Notes: generated by a model not told the origin, from the letters alone. A stretch of DNA of 36,478 nucleotides from Collinsella sp. (GCA_018380195.1 JAGZUC010000020.1:1-36478), one strand, 5' to 3'. Positions 15,273 through 23,889 are shown, counted from the first letter of the stretch. Made by a program: numbers and translations.

Positions 15273-16283
15273 ATGGTGAGGGGCAGCTTGATGCACGCGG
15301 CTCGGTTAGGTGCTGGGGCCGCAGCGGTCATCGCCGTTTTGGGCCTGAGCGGATGCGCGTTCAACCCGCTGTCTACGTTCACGACTCCCACGATCGACCA
15401 GATCGAGTACGAGACCGTCACGCCCACGGTGTCGGATGATGCCCTGGTCACTCCCGGTACCCTGACGGTCGCCCTCGATACCTCCGATGCGCCGCAGGCC
15501 ATGCAGGGCACCGACGGCGAGCTCACGGGGTATGCGGTCGACGCCGCCCGCGCCCTCGCAAGCCGCATGGGCCTTAAGGTCGCCTTTGTCGATGCGTCCT
15601 CGGCAGGTTCCGCGCTCGGCGACAAAAAGGCTGATATCTTTATCGGCGAGATCAACTCCACAGACGGGGACGTTAGCTCGCTCGGCACCTGCCTGTACGA
15701 TGCCGCTTCCGTGTTCGGTAAAACCAGCGATGGTGGGTCGCTAAGCGTTTCCACCGATACCCTTAACACGTCCACCCTGGGTGTCCAGATGTCCTCGGCC
15801 TCGCAGGAGGCGCTTGCCAAGCAAAGCATCACCGCCAACCAGAAGACCTTCTCCAACATCAACGAGTGCTTTGAGGCGCTCGAGTCCGGCGAGATCGACT
15901 ACGTGATTTGCGATTCCACGGCCGGCGGCTACCTTGCGCGCCTGATGAGCCAGATCTCTTACGTCGGCGCGCTCGAGACACCCTCGACGCTCGACGTCGC
16001 GGGCCTCGCGGCCAACGATGAGCTATGCCGTGCCGTGAGCGATGCCCTCGACGGTATCACGGTCGATGGCACGCTCGAGGCGGTCCACTCCGTCTGGTAC
16101 GGCACGATGCCCTACGACCTCACCACTAAGACAGTATCTGGTGTCAACCTTCAGTCGTCTGGCTCCGCATCCTTCGGCAGCGAGTCCTCCGATTCCAACA
16201 ATGAGACCGCATCCTCCGAAGACAAATCGTCCAGCCAGGAAGGCACCATCACCGACGACGACATTAACAAGCTCAATAGCTAG
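15273..16283 (+). CDS. Amino-acid-type substrate-binding lipoprotein
   Basis: A 336-aa lipoprotein similar to family 3 extracellular solute-binding proteins of polar amino acid ABC transporters. The signal peptide ends in the lipobox LSGC with C28 as the lipidated cysteine. The binding-protein fold runs from about residue 60 (GTLTVALDTSD) to 300, with the hallmark DGELTGYAVDAARALASRMG segment. A Ser/Asp/Glu-rich tail follows. The ATG at 15273 is chosen with GCAGGG upstream; ATG 15291 with GAGGGG gives a shorter signal peptide and is nearly as good. No permease or ATPase gene is adjacent, so it is an orphan or a sensor. It may be transcribed from the RNA promoter at 14913 by read-through. Confidence 0.82.
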   Translation: MVRGSLMHAARLGAGAAAVIAVLGLSGCAFNPLSTFTTPTIDQIEYETVTPTVSDDALVTPGTLTVALDTSDAPQAMQGTDGELTGYAVDAARALASRMGLKVAFVDASSAGSALGDKKADIFIGEINSTDGDVSSLGTCLYDAASVFGKTSDGGSLSVSTDTLNTSTLGVQMSSASQEALAKQSITANQKTFSNINECFEALESGEIDYVICDSTAGGYLARLMSQISYVGALETPSTLDVAGLAANDELCRAVSDALDGITVDGTLEAVHSVWYGTMPYDLTTKTVSGVNLQSSGSASFGSESSDSNNETASSEDKSSSQEGTITDDDINKLNS

Positions 16284-16297
16284 TTATTGCTAGGGGT

Positions 16298-16330
16298 GGT
16301 GTCTCCTATGCGCTAAGAGAGACGCCTCTT
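16298..16330 (+). terminator. First of two tandem stem-loops after the lipoprotein gene
   Basis: GGTGTCTC (16298-16305) pairs with GAGACGCC (16319-16326), with one G-U pair. It is followed by TCTT. It probably acts with the stronger terminator at 16350. Confidence 0.45.
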
Positions 16331-16349
16331 CACGGTTTCAACACGCATT

Positions 16350-16384
16350 GCCGGGCTTTCCCAACAGGGGAGCCCGGCTTTTTC
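16350..16384 (+). terminator. Intrinsic terminator of the lipoprotein gene
   Basis: GCCGGGCT (16350-16357) pairs with AGCCCGGC (16371-16378) and is followed by TTTTT. This is a classic Rho-independent terminator and separates the lipoprotein transcript from hpf. Confidence 0.85.
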
Positions 16385-16600
16385 GTTTCCGTAAAACCTG
16401 CAGGTCAAAGACATTTTTTAGGTGCAAAACCAAAGTCGCCGTTGCCCTCCTATAGCGCACTTTGCCATGGAAAAGTACGAGACTTCGGTATGCGGTATCA
16501 AGCAATCGTTATTCGGGTCTTTGGGAATCCGCGTGATTAAATGCACGGCAATGGGTACATAGCCAGTACAGTAAGTCCCCGAGGCAGATTGGAGCCACGT
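16385..16600 (+). other. Leader region of hpf, no clear elements
   Basis: These 216 bases between the terminator and hpf must hold the hpf promoter. I see no convincing -35/-10 pair, repeat or known riboswitch core. The AT content is higher than in the genes around it, and GGAG at 16591-16594 is the hpf ribosome binding site. Confidence 0.4.
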
Positions 16601-17185
16601 ATGGATATCAAGGTTTCTGGACGCAAGACGACGGTAACCGATGCTCTGCGTGCGCATGTGGATGAGAAGATCGGCGAGGCGCTCAAGGTTTTCGATATCG
16701 AGCCCATGACGGTCGACGTTGTACTTCGCTATGAGAAGAACCCCTCGAACCCCAACCCGGCAATCGTCGAGGTTACGGTTCGTGCCCGCGGTTCGGTGAT
16801 TCGCGTTGCCGAGCACGGTGCAGATATGTACGCCGCCATCGACCTCTCCGCCGATAAGGTCACCCGCCAGCTGCGCAAGTTCAAGACCAAGGTCGTGGAC
16901 AATCGCCAGGGCGGTGCCAGCGCCGCGGATGTCGCGCCGGTCGAGCGCGTCGAGGATCTGGCCGACCTGCTGCTGCCCGAGGAGGAGGACGACCTGCTCG
17001 TCCGCGAGAAGGTTATCGACGTCACCCCGATGACTGAGGAGCAGGCGCTGGTGCAGACCGATCTGCTCGGTCACGACTTCTACGTGTTCGAGAACGCGAC
17101 GACCGGCCTCATCAATGTGGTGTATCACCGTAAGAATGGTGGATATGGCATCATCAAGCCCCGCATCGAAACACTTGACGAGTAA
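16601..17185 (+). CDS. hpf: Ribosome hibernation promoting factor, long form
   Basis: A 194-aa protein that binds the 30S decoding region and dimerises ribosomes in starved cells. The N-terminal S30AE/RaiA domain covers residues 1-100 (MDIKVSGRKTTVTDALRAHV, with the basic segment DKVTRQLRKFKTK). An acidic linker leads to the C-terminal dimerisation domain with GHDFYVFENATTGLINVVYHR. The start at 16601 follows GGAG by six bases; an upstream in-frame ATG at 16541 has no ribosome binding site. The gene ends at a strong terminator. Its position a short way after the candidate structured RNA supports a raiA-locus arrangement. Confidence 0.93.
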   Translation: MDIKVSGRKTTVTDALRAHVDEKIGEALKVFDIEPMTVDVVLRYEKNPSNPNPAIVEVTVRARGSVIRVAEHGADMYAAIDLSADKVTRQLRKFKTKVVDNRQGGASAADVAPVERVEDLADLLLPEEEDDLLVREKVIDVTPMTEEQALVQTDLLGHDFYVFENATTGLINVVYHRKNGGYGIIKPRIETLDE

Positions 17186-17214
17186 AATACGTTAACTTGC
17201 ATGAGTTAACGGTT

Positions 17215-17246
17215 GGCGGCCATCCCATGCGGGTGGCCGCCTTTTT
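17215..17246 (+). terminator. Intrinsic terminator of hpf
   Basis: GGCGGCCA (17215-17222) pairs with TGGCCGCC (17234-17241) and is followed by TTTTT. A second small palindrome, GTTAACT/AGTTAAC at 17191-17210, lies just before it. Confidence 0.88.
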
Positions 17247-17264
17247 ACGTAAGGAGTCGCTTTG

Positions 17265-18218
17265 ATGGACAAGGCCGCATCCGCCGGTCATTCGGACCGT
17301 TGCCGCATCGTCGTCGATACTTGCTGCGACTTTAGCCCCGAGGTCGCCGCGAACCTCGATGTCGATATCCTGGGTTTCCCCTTCATTATCGATGGCGAGG
17401 AGCGCACGGATGACATCTGGTCGAGCATCACACCCAAGGAGTTCTACGACCGCATGCGCGCCGGCGCTCGCGTGTCTACCTCCGCCGTGTCGCTCGGTCG
17501 CTATATCGAGTTCTTTACCGAGTGTGCCAAGGAGGGCACGCCCACGGTCTACCTGTGCTTTACCTCGGCGCTGTCGTCGAGCTACAACTCCGCGTGCCAG
17601 GCGGCAGATGCCGTGCGCGCCGAGTATCCCAACTTTGAGCTCTACGTGGTCGACAACGCTCTGCCCTGCGCGACCGGCGCGCTCCTGGCGCTCGAGGCCG
17701 TGCGCCAGCGCTCGGCGGGACTCACCGCCAAGCAGCTGGTCGACTGGGCAAACGAGGCAAAGACCTACGTCCACGGCTACTTTACGCTCGAGAGCTTCGA
17801 CGCGCTGGCTGCCGGCGGCCGCATTCCGCCCGCGGCGGCGCAGCTCACGGCAAAGCTCGATGTCAAGCCCGAGCTCTCCTACGACCTTGCCGGCTCGCTG
17901 TCGCTGATTGGCGTCAACCGCGGCCGCAAGAAGGCGCTCAAGTCCATCCTCAAGTCGTTCCGCGAGAACTACGTGCCCGACCGCACCATGCCCATCGCCA
18001 TCATGACGGCCGATGCCGAAAAGGACGGCGACTGGCTCGAGGCCGCCATCCGCAAGGAGGAAGGCTGCGCCGACGTCACCATCATCCGTAGTTCCGTCGG
18101 TCCTACTATCGGCTCGCACGTGGGCCCCGGCATGGTGGCTTGCGCGTTTTGGGGCAAGAATCGCGCCGAGAAAGCCTCGCTTTCCGACCGCATCGCGCGC
18201 CGTGCGCGAGGCGAGTAG
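17265..18218 (+). CDS. DegV-family protein (fatty-acid-binding, FakB-like)
   Basis: A 317-aa DegV-fold protein. In Firmicutes, proteins of this family (FakB) hold a fatty acid for phosphorylation by FakA; here the lipid ligand is inferred. The N-terminal IVVDTCCDFSPE matches the conserved DSxxD-type opening with Ser replaced by Thr-Cys, and STSAVSLGRY carries the conserved TS pair. Later blocks SSTYNSA-like SSSYNSA, LAAGGRIP (GRI-type) and GSHVGPG are all typical of the family. The ATG at 17265 is eight bases after AAGGAG; a TTG at 17262 is a possible alternative. No FakA kinase is adjacent. Confidence 0.88.
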   Translation: MDKAASAGHSDRCRIVVDTCCDFSPEVAANLDVDILGFPFIIDGEERTDDIWSSITPKEFYDRMRAGARVSTSAVSLGRYIEFFTECAKEGTPTVYLCFTSALSSSYNSACQAADAVRAEYPNFELYVVDNALPCATGALLALEAVRQRSAGLTAKQLVDWANEAKTYVHGYFTLESFDALAAGGRIPPAAAQLTAKLDVKPELSYDLAGSLSLIGVNRGRKKALKSILKSFRENYVPDRTMPIAIMTADAEKDGDWLEAAIRKEEGCADVTIIRSSVGPTIGSHVGPGMVACAFWGKNRAEKASLSDRIARRARGE

Positions 18219-18316
18219 GCAGGCGCTGCGGTTGCAAGCGCCCTCAAGTCACGGCCGAAACGCTGGCACCGAGTATTCAACCTGGTAACAACACCCAACC
18301 CAAAAGGAAAGGTTTC

Positions 18317-19396
18317 ATGGCAAACAAGCTCTCCGTCGCATTCATCGGCACCGGAATCATGGGTGCCCCCATCGCCGGCCACATCTTGGACGCCGGCTAT
18401 CCCGTCACGGTCAACAATCGCACCAAGTCCAAGGCTGCCGCGCTTATCGAGCGCGGCGCCGTCTGGGCCGATACGCCGGCCGATGCCGTGGCTAACGCCG
18501 ATGTCGTCTTTACCATGGTGGGCTATCCCTCCGAGGTCGAGGAACTCTACCTGGCGGGCGACGGCCTGCTCGCGTGCACCAAGCCGGGCGCGGTCTTGAT
18601 CGACCTCACCACGAGCTCGCCCGAGCTCGCCCGTGACATTGCCGAGGCCGCCCAGGTTTCTGGTCGCATGGCGTTTGACTGCCCCGTCACCGGCGGCGAG
18701 TCGGGCGCTATCGCCGGCACGCTCACGGCTATCGTGGGCGCCACCGAGAACGATATCGCGCCGGTCCGCGATATCCTTTCCACCTTTGCGGCCAACATCT
18801 GCTGCTTCGATGGCGCCGGCAAGGGCCAGGCTGCCAAGCTCGCCAACCAGGTGTCGCTGGGCGCCTGCATGGTCGGCATGGCAGACGCCATGGCATTTGC
18901 CGAGCTGAGCGGCCTTGACCTGGAGAAGACCCGCCAGATGATCCTGGGCGGCACCGGTAAGTCCGGCGCCATGGAGAGCCTGGCGCCCAAGGCGCTCGAC
19001 GGCGACTACAAGCCCGGCTTTATGGTCGAGCACTTCATTAAGGACCTGCGTCTGGCGCTCGCCTACGCCGATGATCGCGAGCTCGCGCTGCCCGGCGCCG
19101 ACGTCGCCTTTACGCTCTATGACATGCTCGACGCCATCGGCGGCGCCAAGCTGGGTACCCAGGCCATCACGGTACTCTACAAGGAGGAGGCCGACGCCAT
19201 TGCCGCCGGTCTGGACTGGTCGCAGTATCGCCCCGAGGAGCACGGTGCCCACGAGGACGGCTGCGGTTGCGGCGAGCATGGTGACGACCACGAGTGCGGT
19301 TGCGGCCACCACCATGGCGAGGACCACGAGTGCTGCGGCGGCCACGGCCATGATGACGGCCACGAGTGCTGCTGCGGCCACCATCACGAGGAGTAG
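18317..19396 (+). CDS. 3-hydroxyisobutyrate-dehydrogenase-family oxidoreductase with Cys/His-rich tail
   Basis: An NAD(P)-dependent beta-hydroxyacid dehydrogenase of 359 aa; the substrate cannot be told apart within the family (tartronate semialdehyde, hydroxyisobutyrate and others). The Rossmann motif GTGIMG is at 11-16, the substrate loop DCPVTGGESGA at 121-131 and the catalytic lysine K174 in GQAAKLANQ. The catalytic domain ends near residue 305. Residues 309-359 form a tail with nine Cys and fourteen His in CGC, HECGCGHHH, HECC and CCCGHHH repeats, expected to bind metal. The start at 18317 follows AGGAAAGG. The next gene starts six bases after the stop, so they are probably co-transcribed. 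Confidence 0.88.
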   Translation: MANKLSVAFIGTGIMGAPIAGHILDAGYPVTVNNRTKSKAAALIERGAVWADTPADAVANADVVFTMVGYPSEVEELYLAGDGLLACTKPGAVLIDLTTSSPELARDIAEAAQVSGRMAFDCPVTGGESGAIAGTLTAIVGATENDIAPVRDILSTFAANICCFDGAGKGQAAKLANQVSLGACMVGMADAMAFAELSGLDLEKTRQMILGGTGKSGAMESLAPKALDGDYKPGFMVEHFIKDLRLALAYADDRELALPGADVAFTLYDMLDAIGGAKLGTQAITVLYKEEADAIAAGLDWSQYRPEEHGAHEDGCGCGEHGDDHECGCGHHHGEDHECCGGHGHDDGHECCCGHHHEE

Positions 19397-19401
19397 CGCC
19401 C

Positions 19402-19830
19402 ATGAGCTGGACGTTCGTGGTGCTTGCGCTGGTGCTTTTTCTCTTTGCGATTTACATCGGCTTTTTGTGCGGCCAGTGGGCGTGCGAAAAGCGCGTGATT
19501 ACCAAGCGCGATTACTGGATTGCCAATTTTGCAGGCGCGGCGGCAGTCGTTCTACTGACCTGGGTGTTTTCGCTGTTCCCGCTGGTGCAGTTTGCGCCGA
19601 TCGGCTGGCTCGGCGGCTTTATCGCCGGCCTTAAGATGAGCTTTGGCGAGTCCGTCGGTCCGTGGCGCAAGCACGACGAGGTCTTTAACGTCAACAAGGC
19701 TCATCGCGCCGCCGCCGATGCGGGCGACGCCGAGGAGCGTCGCCGCGCACGTCGCAATGGCGCGGCCGACCGACAGCTCATCTCGGTCACCGATGACAGC
19801 AAGGGTGCTGGCAAGCACGCTAAGAAATAG
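19402..19830 (+). CDS. Small membrane protein of unknown function
   Basis: A 142-aa protein with two transmembrane segments (about 4-24 and 40-62). The Trp- and Phe-rich N-terminal half is followed by a Gly-rich loop GWLGGFIAGLKMSFGES and a soluble basic tail. The ATG at 19402 is eight bases after AGGAG and is preferred to an in-frame ATG at 19366 inside the previous gene. The stop is 15 bases before the HEAT-like gene. This suggests an operon of dehydrogenase, membrane protein, HEAT-like protein and isocitrate dehydrogenase-type enzyme. I recognise no family. Confidence 0.75.
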   Translation: MSWTFVVLALVLFLFAIYIGFLCGQWACEKRVITKRDYWIANFAGAAAVVLLTWVFSLFPLVQFAPIGWLGGFIAGLKMSFGESVGPWRKHDEVFNVNKAHRAAADAGDAEERRRARRNGAADRQLISVTDDSKGAGKHAKK

Positions 19831-19845
19831 TAAGAAGAGGTAACT

Positions 19846-20544
19846 ATGGCAGAAAACAAGGAAGAACAGCTCACCGACGAGGAGCTGGCACAGCTTCAGC
19901 TGGCAGAGGAGAACGAGAACGCCGTCGACCGTCTGGTCAAGGAGCTCGGCTGCCCCACGCGCCGCATCCGTCAGTTTGCCGCCCGCGTGCTGCACCTGCT
20001 TGCCGAGCGCGATCCGCAGCGCGTCGTGCCCTGCGTGCCCGCGCTGATCGAGGCGCTCGACCGCCCCGAGGCTCAGACCCGCTGGGAGGCCCTCGACGCC
20101 CTTACGGCGCTCGCCACCACCTGCCCCGAGCAGCTGGGCGATGCCTTTGAGGGCGCCGAGACTGCGCTGTTCGACGAGATTTCCTCCACGCTGCGCTATG
20201 CCGCCTTCCGCCTGCTGTGCGTGTGGGGCGCCACGAGCGTCGAGCGTTCGCGCGAGGCTTGGCCCATCCTGGACGAGGCTATCCAGTGCTACCACGGCGA
20301 CCTTGAGTATCGCGACATGCTCGGTTGCCTGTACGAGTTTGGCCAGGGCGAGATTGACGCCGAGGTCGCCGAGAAGCTCGCGCTGCGCCTTAAGTTCGAC
20401 GCCGAGAACGGCAAGGGCAGCTATCTCAAGGCCCGTTCGAGTGAGATTTGCGAAATGCTTGTTAAACGTTTTGGCCTGGATCTCTCCAAAAAGAAGAAGC
20501 GTGCTAGCGTTAAAAAATCTGACGACGCCGAAGACGAGGAGTAA
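19846..20544 (+). CDS. HEAT-repeat-like protein
   Basis: A 232-aa helical-repeat protein. Residues 25-180 show helical pairs in which a stretch such as RRIRQFAARVLHLLAERDP is followed by VPALIEALDRPEAQTRWEALDAL, typical of HEAT/armadillo-like repeats that serve as a scaffold for protein binding. The N-terminus is acidic and the C-terminus is basic (KKKKRASVKK) then acidic. No catalytic motif is seen. AGAAGAGG precedes the ATG, and the next gene follows by six bases. Partner unknown. Confidence 0.75.
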   Translation: MAENKEEQLTDEELAQLQLAEENENAVDRLVKELGCPTRRIRQFAARVLHLLAERDPQRVVPCVPALIEALDRPEAQTRWEALDALTALATTCPEQLGDAFEGAETALFDEISSTLRYAAFRLLCVWGATSVERSREAWPILDEAIQCYHGDLEYRDMLGCLYEFGQGEIDAEVAEKLALRLKFDAENGKGSYLKARSSEICEMLVKRFGLDLSKKKKRASVKKSDDAEDEE

Positions 20545-20550
20545 CAGATT

Positions 20551-21636
20551 ATGGCGCACGATGTAGTCCTGATTCCCGGTGACGGTATCGGTCCCGAGAT
20601 TACGCAGGCCATGCGCCGCGTGGTCGAGGCCACCGGTGTCCAGATCAACTGGAACGTCCAGGAGGCCGGTGCCGGCGTCATGGACGAGTTTGGCACGCCG
20701 CTGCCCCAGCACGTGCTCGATGCGGTCGCCGAGACCAAGGTTGCCATCAAGGGCCCCATCACCACGCCGGTCGGCACGGGCTTCCGCAGCGTCAACGTGG
20801 CCCTGCGCAAGCACTTCGACCTGTACGCTTGCGTGCGCCCCTGCCTGTCGCAGCCGGGCGACGGCTCTCGCTTCCGCGACGTCGACCTGGTCATCGTGCG
20901 CGAGAACACCGAGGACCTCTACGCGGGCATTGAGTTCGACGAGGGCGCTGCCGAGGTCGAGGAGCTCTCGCAGCTCGTCGAGCGCTCGGGCCAGAAGACC
21001 TTCGCTGCCGATTCCGCCATCTCGATCAAGCCGATCTCTATCGCCAAAAGCCGCCGCATTGTGGAGTACGCCTTTGAGTACGCCCGCCGCTGCGGCCGCA
21101 AAAAGGTGACGGCCGTGCACAAGGCCAACATCATGAAGGCGACCGACGGCCTGTTCCTGCGTGTTGCGCGCGAGGTTGCCGCCAACTATCCCGATATCGA
21201 GTTCAACGACAAGATCGTCGACGCCACCTGCATGGGCCTGGTCCAGAACCCCAACGACTTCGATGTCCTGGTGCTGCCCAACCTGTACGGCGACATCGTC
21301 AGCGACCTGTGCGCCGGCCTGGTGGGCGGTCTTGGCATGGCTCCCGGCTCCAATATCGGTGCCGACTGCGCCATCTTCGAGGCCACGCACGGCTCTGCGC
21401 CCGATATCGCGGGCCAGGATATCGCCAACCCCACGGCCGAGATCCTCTCCGCTGCCATGATGCTCGACCACCTGGGCGAGAACGACGCGGCCAACCGCAT
21501 CCGCGCTGCCGTCTCTGCCACGCTCGACGAGGGCAAGCAGGTTACCGGCGACGTGCGCCGCGCCCAGACCGGCTCCGTCGAGGGCGCTGTGGGTACACAG
21601 GCCTTTGCCGATGCCGTTATCGCGCACCTGGCCTAA
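20551..21636 (+). CDS. Isocitrate/isopropylmalate dehydrogenase-family enzyme, probably NAD-isocitrate dehydrogenase
   Basis: A 361-aa metal-dependent beta-decarboxylating dehydrogenase. The substrate loop FRSVNVALRKHFDLYACVRP contains S80, N82, R86 and R96 in the SxNxxLR pattern of NAD-dependent isocitrate dehydrogenases and isopropylmalate dehydrogenases. RENTEDLYAG (R117 and Y124), the VHKANIMK lysine and NLYGDIVSDL metal-ligand aspartates are all present. The hydrophobic side chain expected for leucine synthesis is absent at the substrate loop, which favours isocitrate. GAGGAG precedes the ATG. No leu genes are nearby. A terminator follows. Confidence 0.87.
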   Translation: MAHDVVLIPGDGIGPEITQAMRRVVEATGVQINWNVQEAGAGVMDEFGTPLPQHVLDAVAETKVAIKGPITTPVGTGFRSVNVALRKHFDLYACVRPCLSQPGDGSRFRDVDLVIVRENTEDLYAGIEFDEGAAEVEELSQLVERSGQKTFAADSAISIKPISIAKSRRIVEYAFEYARRCGRKKVTAVHKANIMKATDGLFLRVAREVAANYPDIEFNDKIVDATCMGLVQNPNDFDVLVLPNLYGDIVSDLCAGLVGGLGMAPGSNIGADCAIFEATHGSAPDIAGQDIANPTAEILSAAMMLDHLGENDAANRIRAAVSATLDEGKQVTGDVRRAQTGSVEGAVGTQAFADAVIAHLA

Positions 21637-21695
21637 GGCATGCAGACTGCAAACGCCTAAATAGTACTTAAGGGTTTGCGTATAACCTGAGAATC

Positions 21696-21724
21696 AATAC
21701 GCCCGGCGCTCTGTCGGGCGTATT
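21696..21724 (+). terminator. Terminator after the dehydrogenase operon
   Basis: AATACGCCCG (21696-21705) pairs with CGGGCGTATT (21715-21724), with a 9-base loop and a short T-rich tail. Confidence 0.7.
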
Positions 21725-21762
21725 CTATTGCGGACTATGTTTCCTAACAAGGAGTAACTGAT

Positions 21763-22848
21763 ATGGGTCTGATTCAAAAGAAGGACGAGAAGGACGAGAT
21801 CGACGGTATCCAGATCATCGAGCGCGGCGAAGGCCCCGACGGTGACGAGGAGGAGAAGATCGATCTGGTCGCCGGTACGTCTGCCGAGCACATTGCTGCC
21901 GGTACGACGGCCGAGGAGGAGGACGCTCACCTGGAGGCAAAGATCGCCGCGGACGCCGCCGACGAGAACCTCATGCCCGAGGAACAGGACGAGGACGACG
22001 ACTCCGACGCGGACGACCATGCATCCAAGCACAAGAAGACGATGATTGCCGCCTTTGTGGTCGCTATCGTGATTGCTGCTGTGGTCGGTTTCTTTATCGG
22101 CAACGGTGGTTTTGGCGGCAAGGGCGTCGGCTCGGCGACCCTCACCGAGGACCAGCTCGATTCGACCGTGGCAAGCTACAGCTACAACGGCAAGAAGAGC
22201 GACATCACCGCGCGTGAGGCCATCGAGAGCCAGTACAGTCTCGACACCGTCAAGGATGGCGATGGCAACTACACCGCTCCCTCTGCCGACGTCATCCTGT
22301 CCTACGTGCGCAACAAGATCCTGCTCGATGCTGCCGAGGACGAGGGCATTACCGTCTCCTCTAAGGAGATGAAGAAGTACGCCGAGGATTCCATCGGCAC
22401 TTCGGACTACAAGACCATGGCCACGCAGTATGGCGTGTCCAAGGACCAGGCCAAGCAGATTGTCCGCCAGTCCGCGACGCTGCAGAAGCTCTACAAGAAG
22501 AAGGTGGGCGATAGCTCCGCAAGCATGCCGACCGCCCCGACCGAGCCTGCTGACGGCAACGAGGAGACCGCGAGCAAGGACTACGCCGACTACATCATCA
22601 AACTTGCCGGCGACGAGTGGGATAGCGAAAAGGGCACCTGGAAGGACGCCGATAGCACCTACGCTAAGGCCTTCGCCGACGATGCCTTTACGGCCGATAG
22701 CGCTACCTATAAGCAGGCCATGACCGCCTATTACACCGCCTACCAGCAGTATTCCTCGCAGGCTTCGAGCGCTAGCTCCAAGTGGACCGAGTATGCTAAC
22801 GGCCTCTACGCCAAGGCCAACATCAGCATCTACGGCCTGTTTGCGTAA
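21763..22848 (+). CDS. Membrane-anchored SurA-like extracytoplasmic protein
   Basis: A 361-aa single-pass membrane protein. An acidic cytoplasmic N-terminal half (about 1-88) leads to the HKK stop-transfer patch and a transmembrane helix (about 93-115). A Gly linker and an extracellular domain follow. There, VILSYVRNKILLDAAEDEGITVS and MKKYAEDSIGTSDYKTMATQYGVSKDQAKQIVR resemble the N-terminal chaperone region of SurA/PrsA foldases. No parvulin prolyl isomerase domain is present, and the C-terminal 120 residues are Ser, Tyr and Ala rich. A chaperone role is inferred. AAGGAG is eight bases before the ATG. It is monocistronic, between two terminators. Confidence 0.75.
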   Translation: MGLIQKKDEKDEIDGIQIIERGEGPDGDEEEKIDLVAGTSAEHIAAGTTAEEEDAHLEAKIAADAADENLMPEEQDEDDDSDADDHASKHKKTMIAAFVVAIVIAAVVGFFIGNGGFGGKGVGSATLTEDQLDSTVASYSYNGKKSDITAREAIESQYSLDTVKDGDGNYTAPSADVILSYVRNKILLDAAEDEGITVSSKEMKKYAEDSIGTSDYKTMATQYGVSKDQAKQIVRQSATLQKLYKKKVGDSSASMPTAPTEPADGNEETASKDYADYIIKLAGDEWDSEKGTWKDADSTYAKAFADDAFTADSATYKQAMTAYYTAYQQYSSQASSASSKWTEYANGLYAKANISIYGLFA

Positions 22849-22891
22849 GGTTTGCCTGAGCTTTCGAGTACGAAGCCGAAATATCTGATGT

Positions 22892-22926
22892 AGCCCCCTA
22901 GAACGGACATCGTTCTAGGGGGCTTG
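22892..22926 (+). terminator. Intrinsic terminator
   Basis: AGCCCCCTAGAACG (22892-22905) pairs perfectly with 22911-22924 around GACAT, with a TGTTG tail. It separates the SurA-like gene from the minus-strand XRE gene. Confidence 0.85.
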
Positions 22927-22961
22927 TTGCGTTGAGGGCGTGATTGGCGGCTTAATTATGG

Positions 22962-23201
22962 CTATTCATCTTTAAGCCCAAAAAGGCTATCGGCTTCATC
23001 GTCGGATATATATTCCAGCACATCGCCCGGTTGGCAGTCGAGTGCCCGGCATATCGCGTCAAGAGTTGAAAAACGTATGGCAGAAACCTTGCCCGTCTTA
23101 ATGCGTGACATATTGACCTGGGAGATGCCCACACGTTCCGCAAGCTCTTTGGATGAGATCTTGCGTTCGGCGAGCATGCGGTCAAGCCGCAGAATAATCA
23201 T
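22962..23201 (-). CDS. XRE-family helix-turn-helix regulator
   Basis: A 79-aa DNA-binding protein. The helix-turn-helix falls at about residues 18-40 (SKELAERVGISQVNMSRIKTG), followed by TLDAICRALDCQPGDVLEY, which is typical of the short Cro/YozG-like group. The ATG at 23201 has GGGGG upstream. The gene follows the DUF2975 gene by nine bases on the same strand. That pairing is common in Firmicutes and Actinobacteria. It probably controls its own operon through the palindrome at 23873-23888. Confidence 0.9.
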   Translation of the reverse strand: MIILRLDRMLAERKISSKELAERVGISQVNMSRIKTGKVSAIRFSTLDAICRALDCQPGDVLEYISDDEADSLFGLKDE

Positions 23202-23210
23202 GGATTCCCC

Positions 23211-23849
23211 CTAGAGCAACTCGTCATCTTGTTTTTGCAGGATATACCCGTAGCGGAAGATGCTGGCAATCAGGCAAATAATCAGGCCTGCAAAGAGCAT
23301 GGAGGGCTCGAATAACTGGCCGGCGAACGCATCCGTAAAGCTGCCGCCAAATCCTGAGAGTATCATTCCCGTGATTACGGCACCAAGAAGCCTCACGGCA
23401 GCGCCGCCGATAAGGAATAAATGTCCTACTCGACGAAGTGTGTGGTTGCATTCAAGGTCAAAGGGCCTACCTTCCTTCTCAATGTTGAAGAAAAGCCTGC
23501 GCACGCTTAGCGCGATGGTGAGCGCGAGGCATGTCATCAAGAGACTCCCTATGGCAGTGTGACCATCGTGTGCGACGAGCATAAGTGGGGCCTGTGCATT
23601 AGTACCGACGATAGCGAGGCACGGTCCTTCGCCGGCTTGAAGTTCTACGGATTGGAGACACGACCCTTGGGAGAGGCCAGGCAATATGAGTAGAAGGTCA
23701 ATCGCAATGACTGCGAGGAGTCCCAGAGCGAGCGCGGTGGTGATGCAGATAGTGGCCCATTTGCAGATGCGAGCGAGCTTCCTCAGTTTGGCTATCGTCT
23801 GTTCGCGGCTGATGGTTTCATTCGATATAGATGCGTTTCGATGGGCCAT
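23211..23849 (-). CDS. DUF2975 membrane protein
   Basis: A 212-aa protein with four predicted transmembrane segments (about 33-57, 98-116, 141-165 and 182-200). The FFNIEKEGRPFD segment before the third helix is the DUF2975 hallmark. The first 20 residues are cytoplasmic. The start at 23849 follows GGAGGGG by two bases of spacer; an in-frame start at 23888 would precede the inferred transcription start. It is co-transcribed with the XRE regulator and may control it or be controlled by it. Its biochemical function is unknown. Confidence 0.88.
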   Translation of the reverse strand: MAHRNASISNETISREQTIAKLRKLARICKWATICITTALALGLLAVIAIDLLLILPGLSQGSCLQSVELQAGEGPCLAIVGTNAQAPLMLVAHDGHTAIGSLLMTCLALTIALSVRRLFFNIEKEGRPFDLECNHTLRRVGHLFLIGGAAVRLLGAVITGMILSGFGGSFTDAFAGQLFEPSMLFAGLIICLIASIFRYGYILQKQDDELL

Positions 23850-23872
23850 AACCCCTCCAATCGGCGATTCGG

Positions 23873-23889
23873 ATGATACTTGTATCATA
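23873..23889 (-). promoter_or_regulatory. Promoter with overlapping palindromic operator for DUF2975-XRE
   Basis: On the minus strand TATGAT (23884-23889) is a near-consensus -10. The 16-base perfect palindrome ATGATAC-TT-GTATCAT (23873-23888) overlaps it. A tandem TTATCGT repeat lies upstream at the -35 position. Transcription would start near 23877, only 28 bases from the ATG. The placement suggests repression by the XRE protein. Confidence 0.6.
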
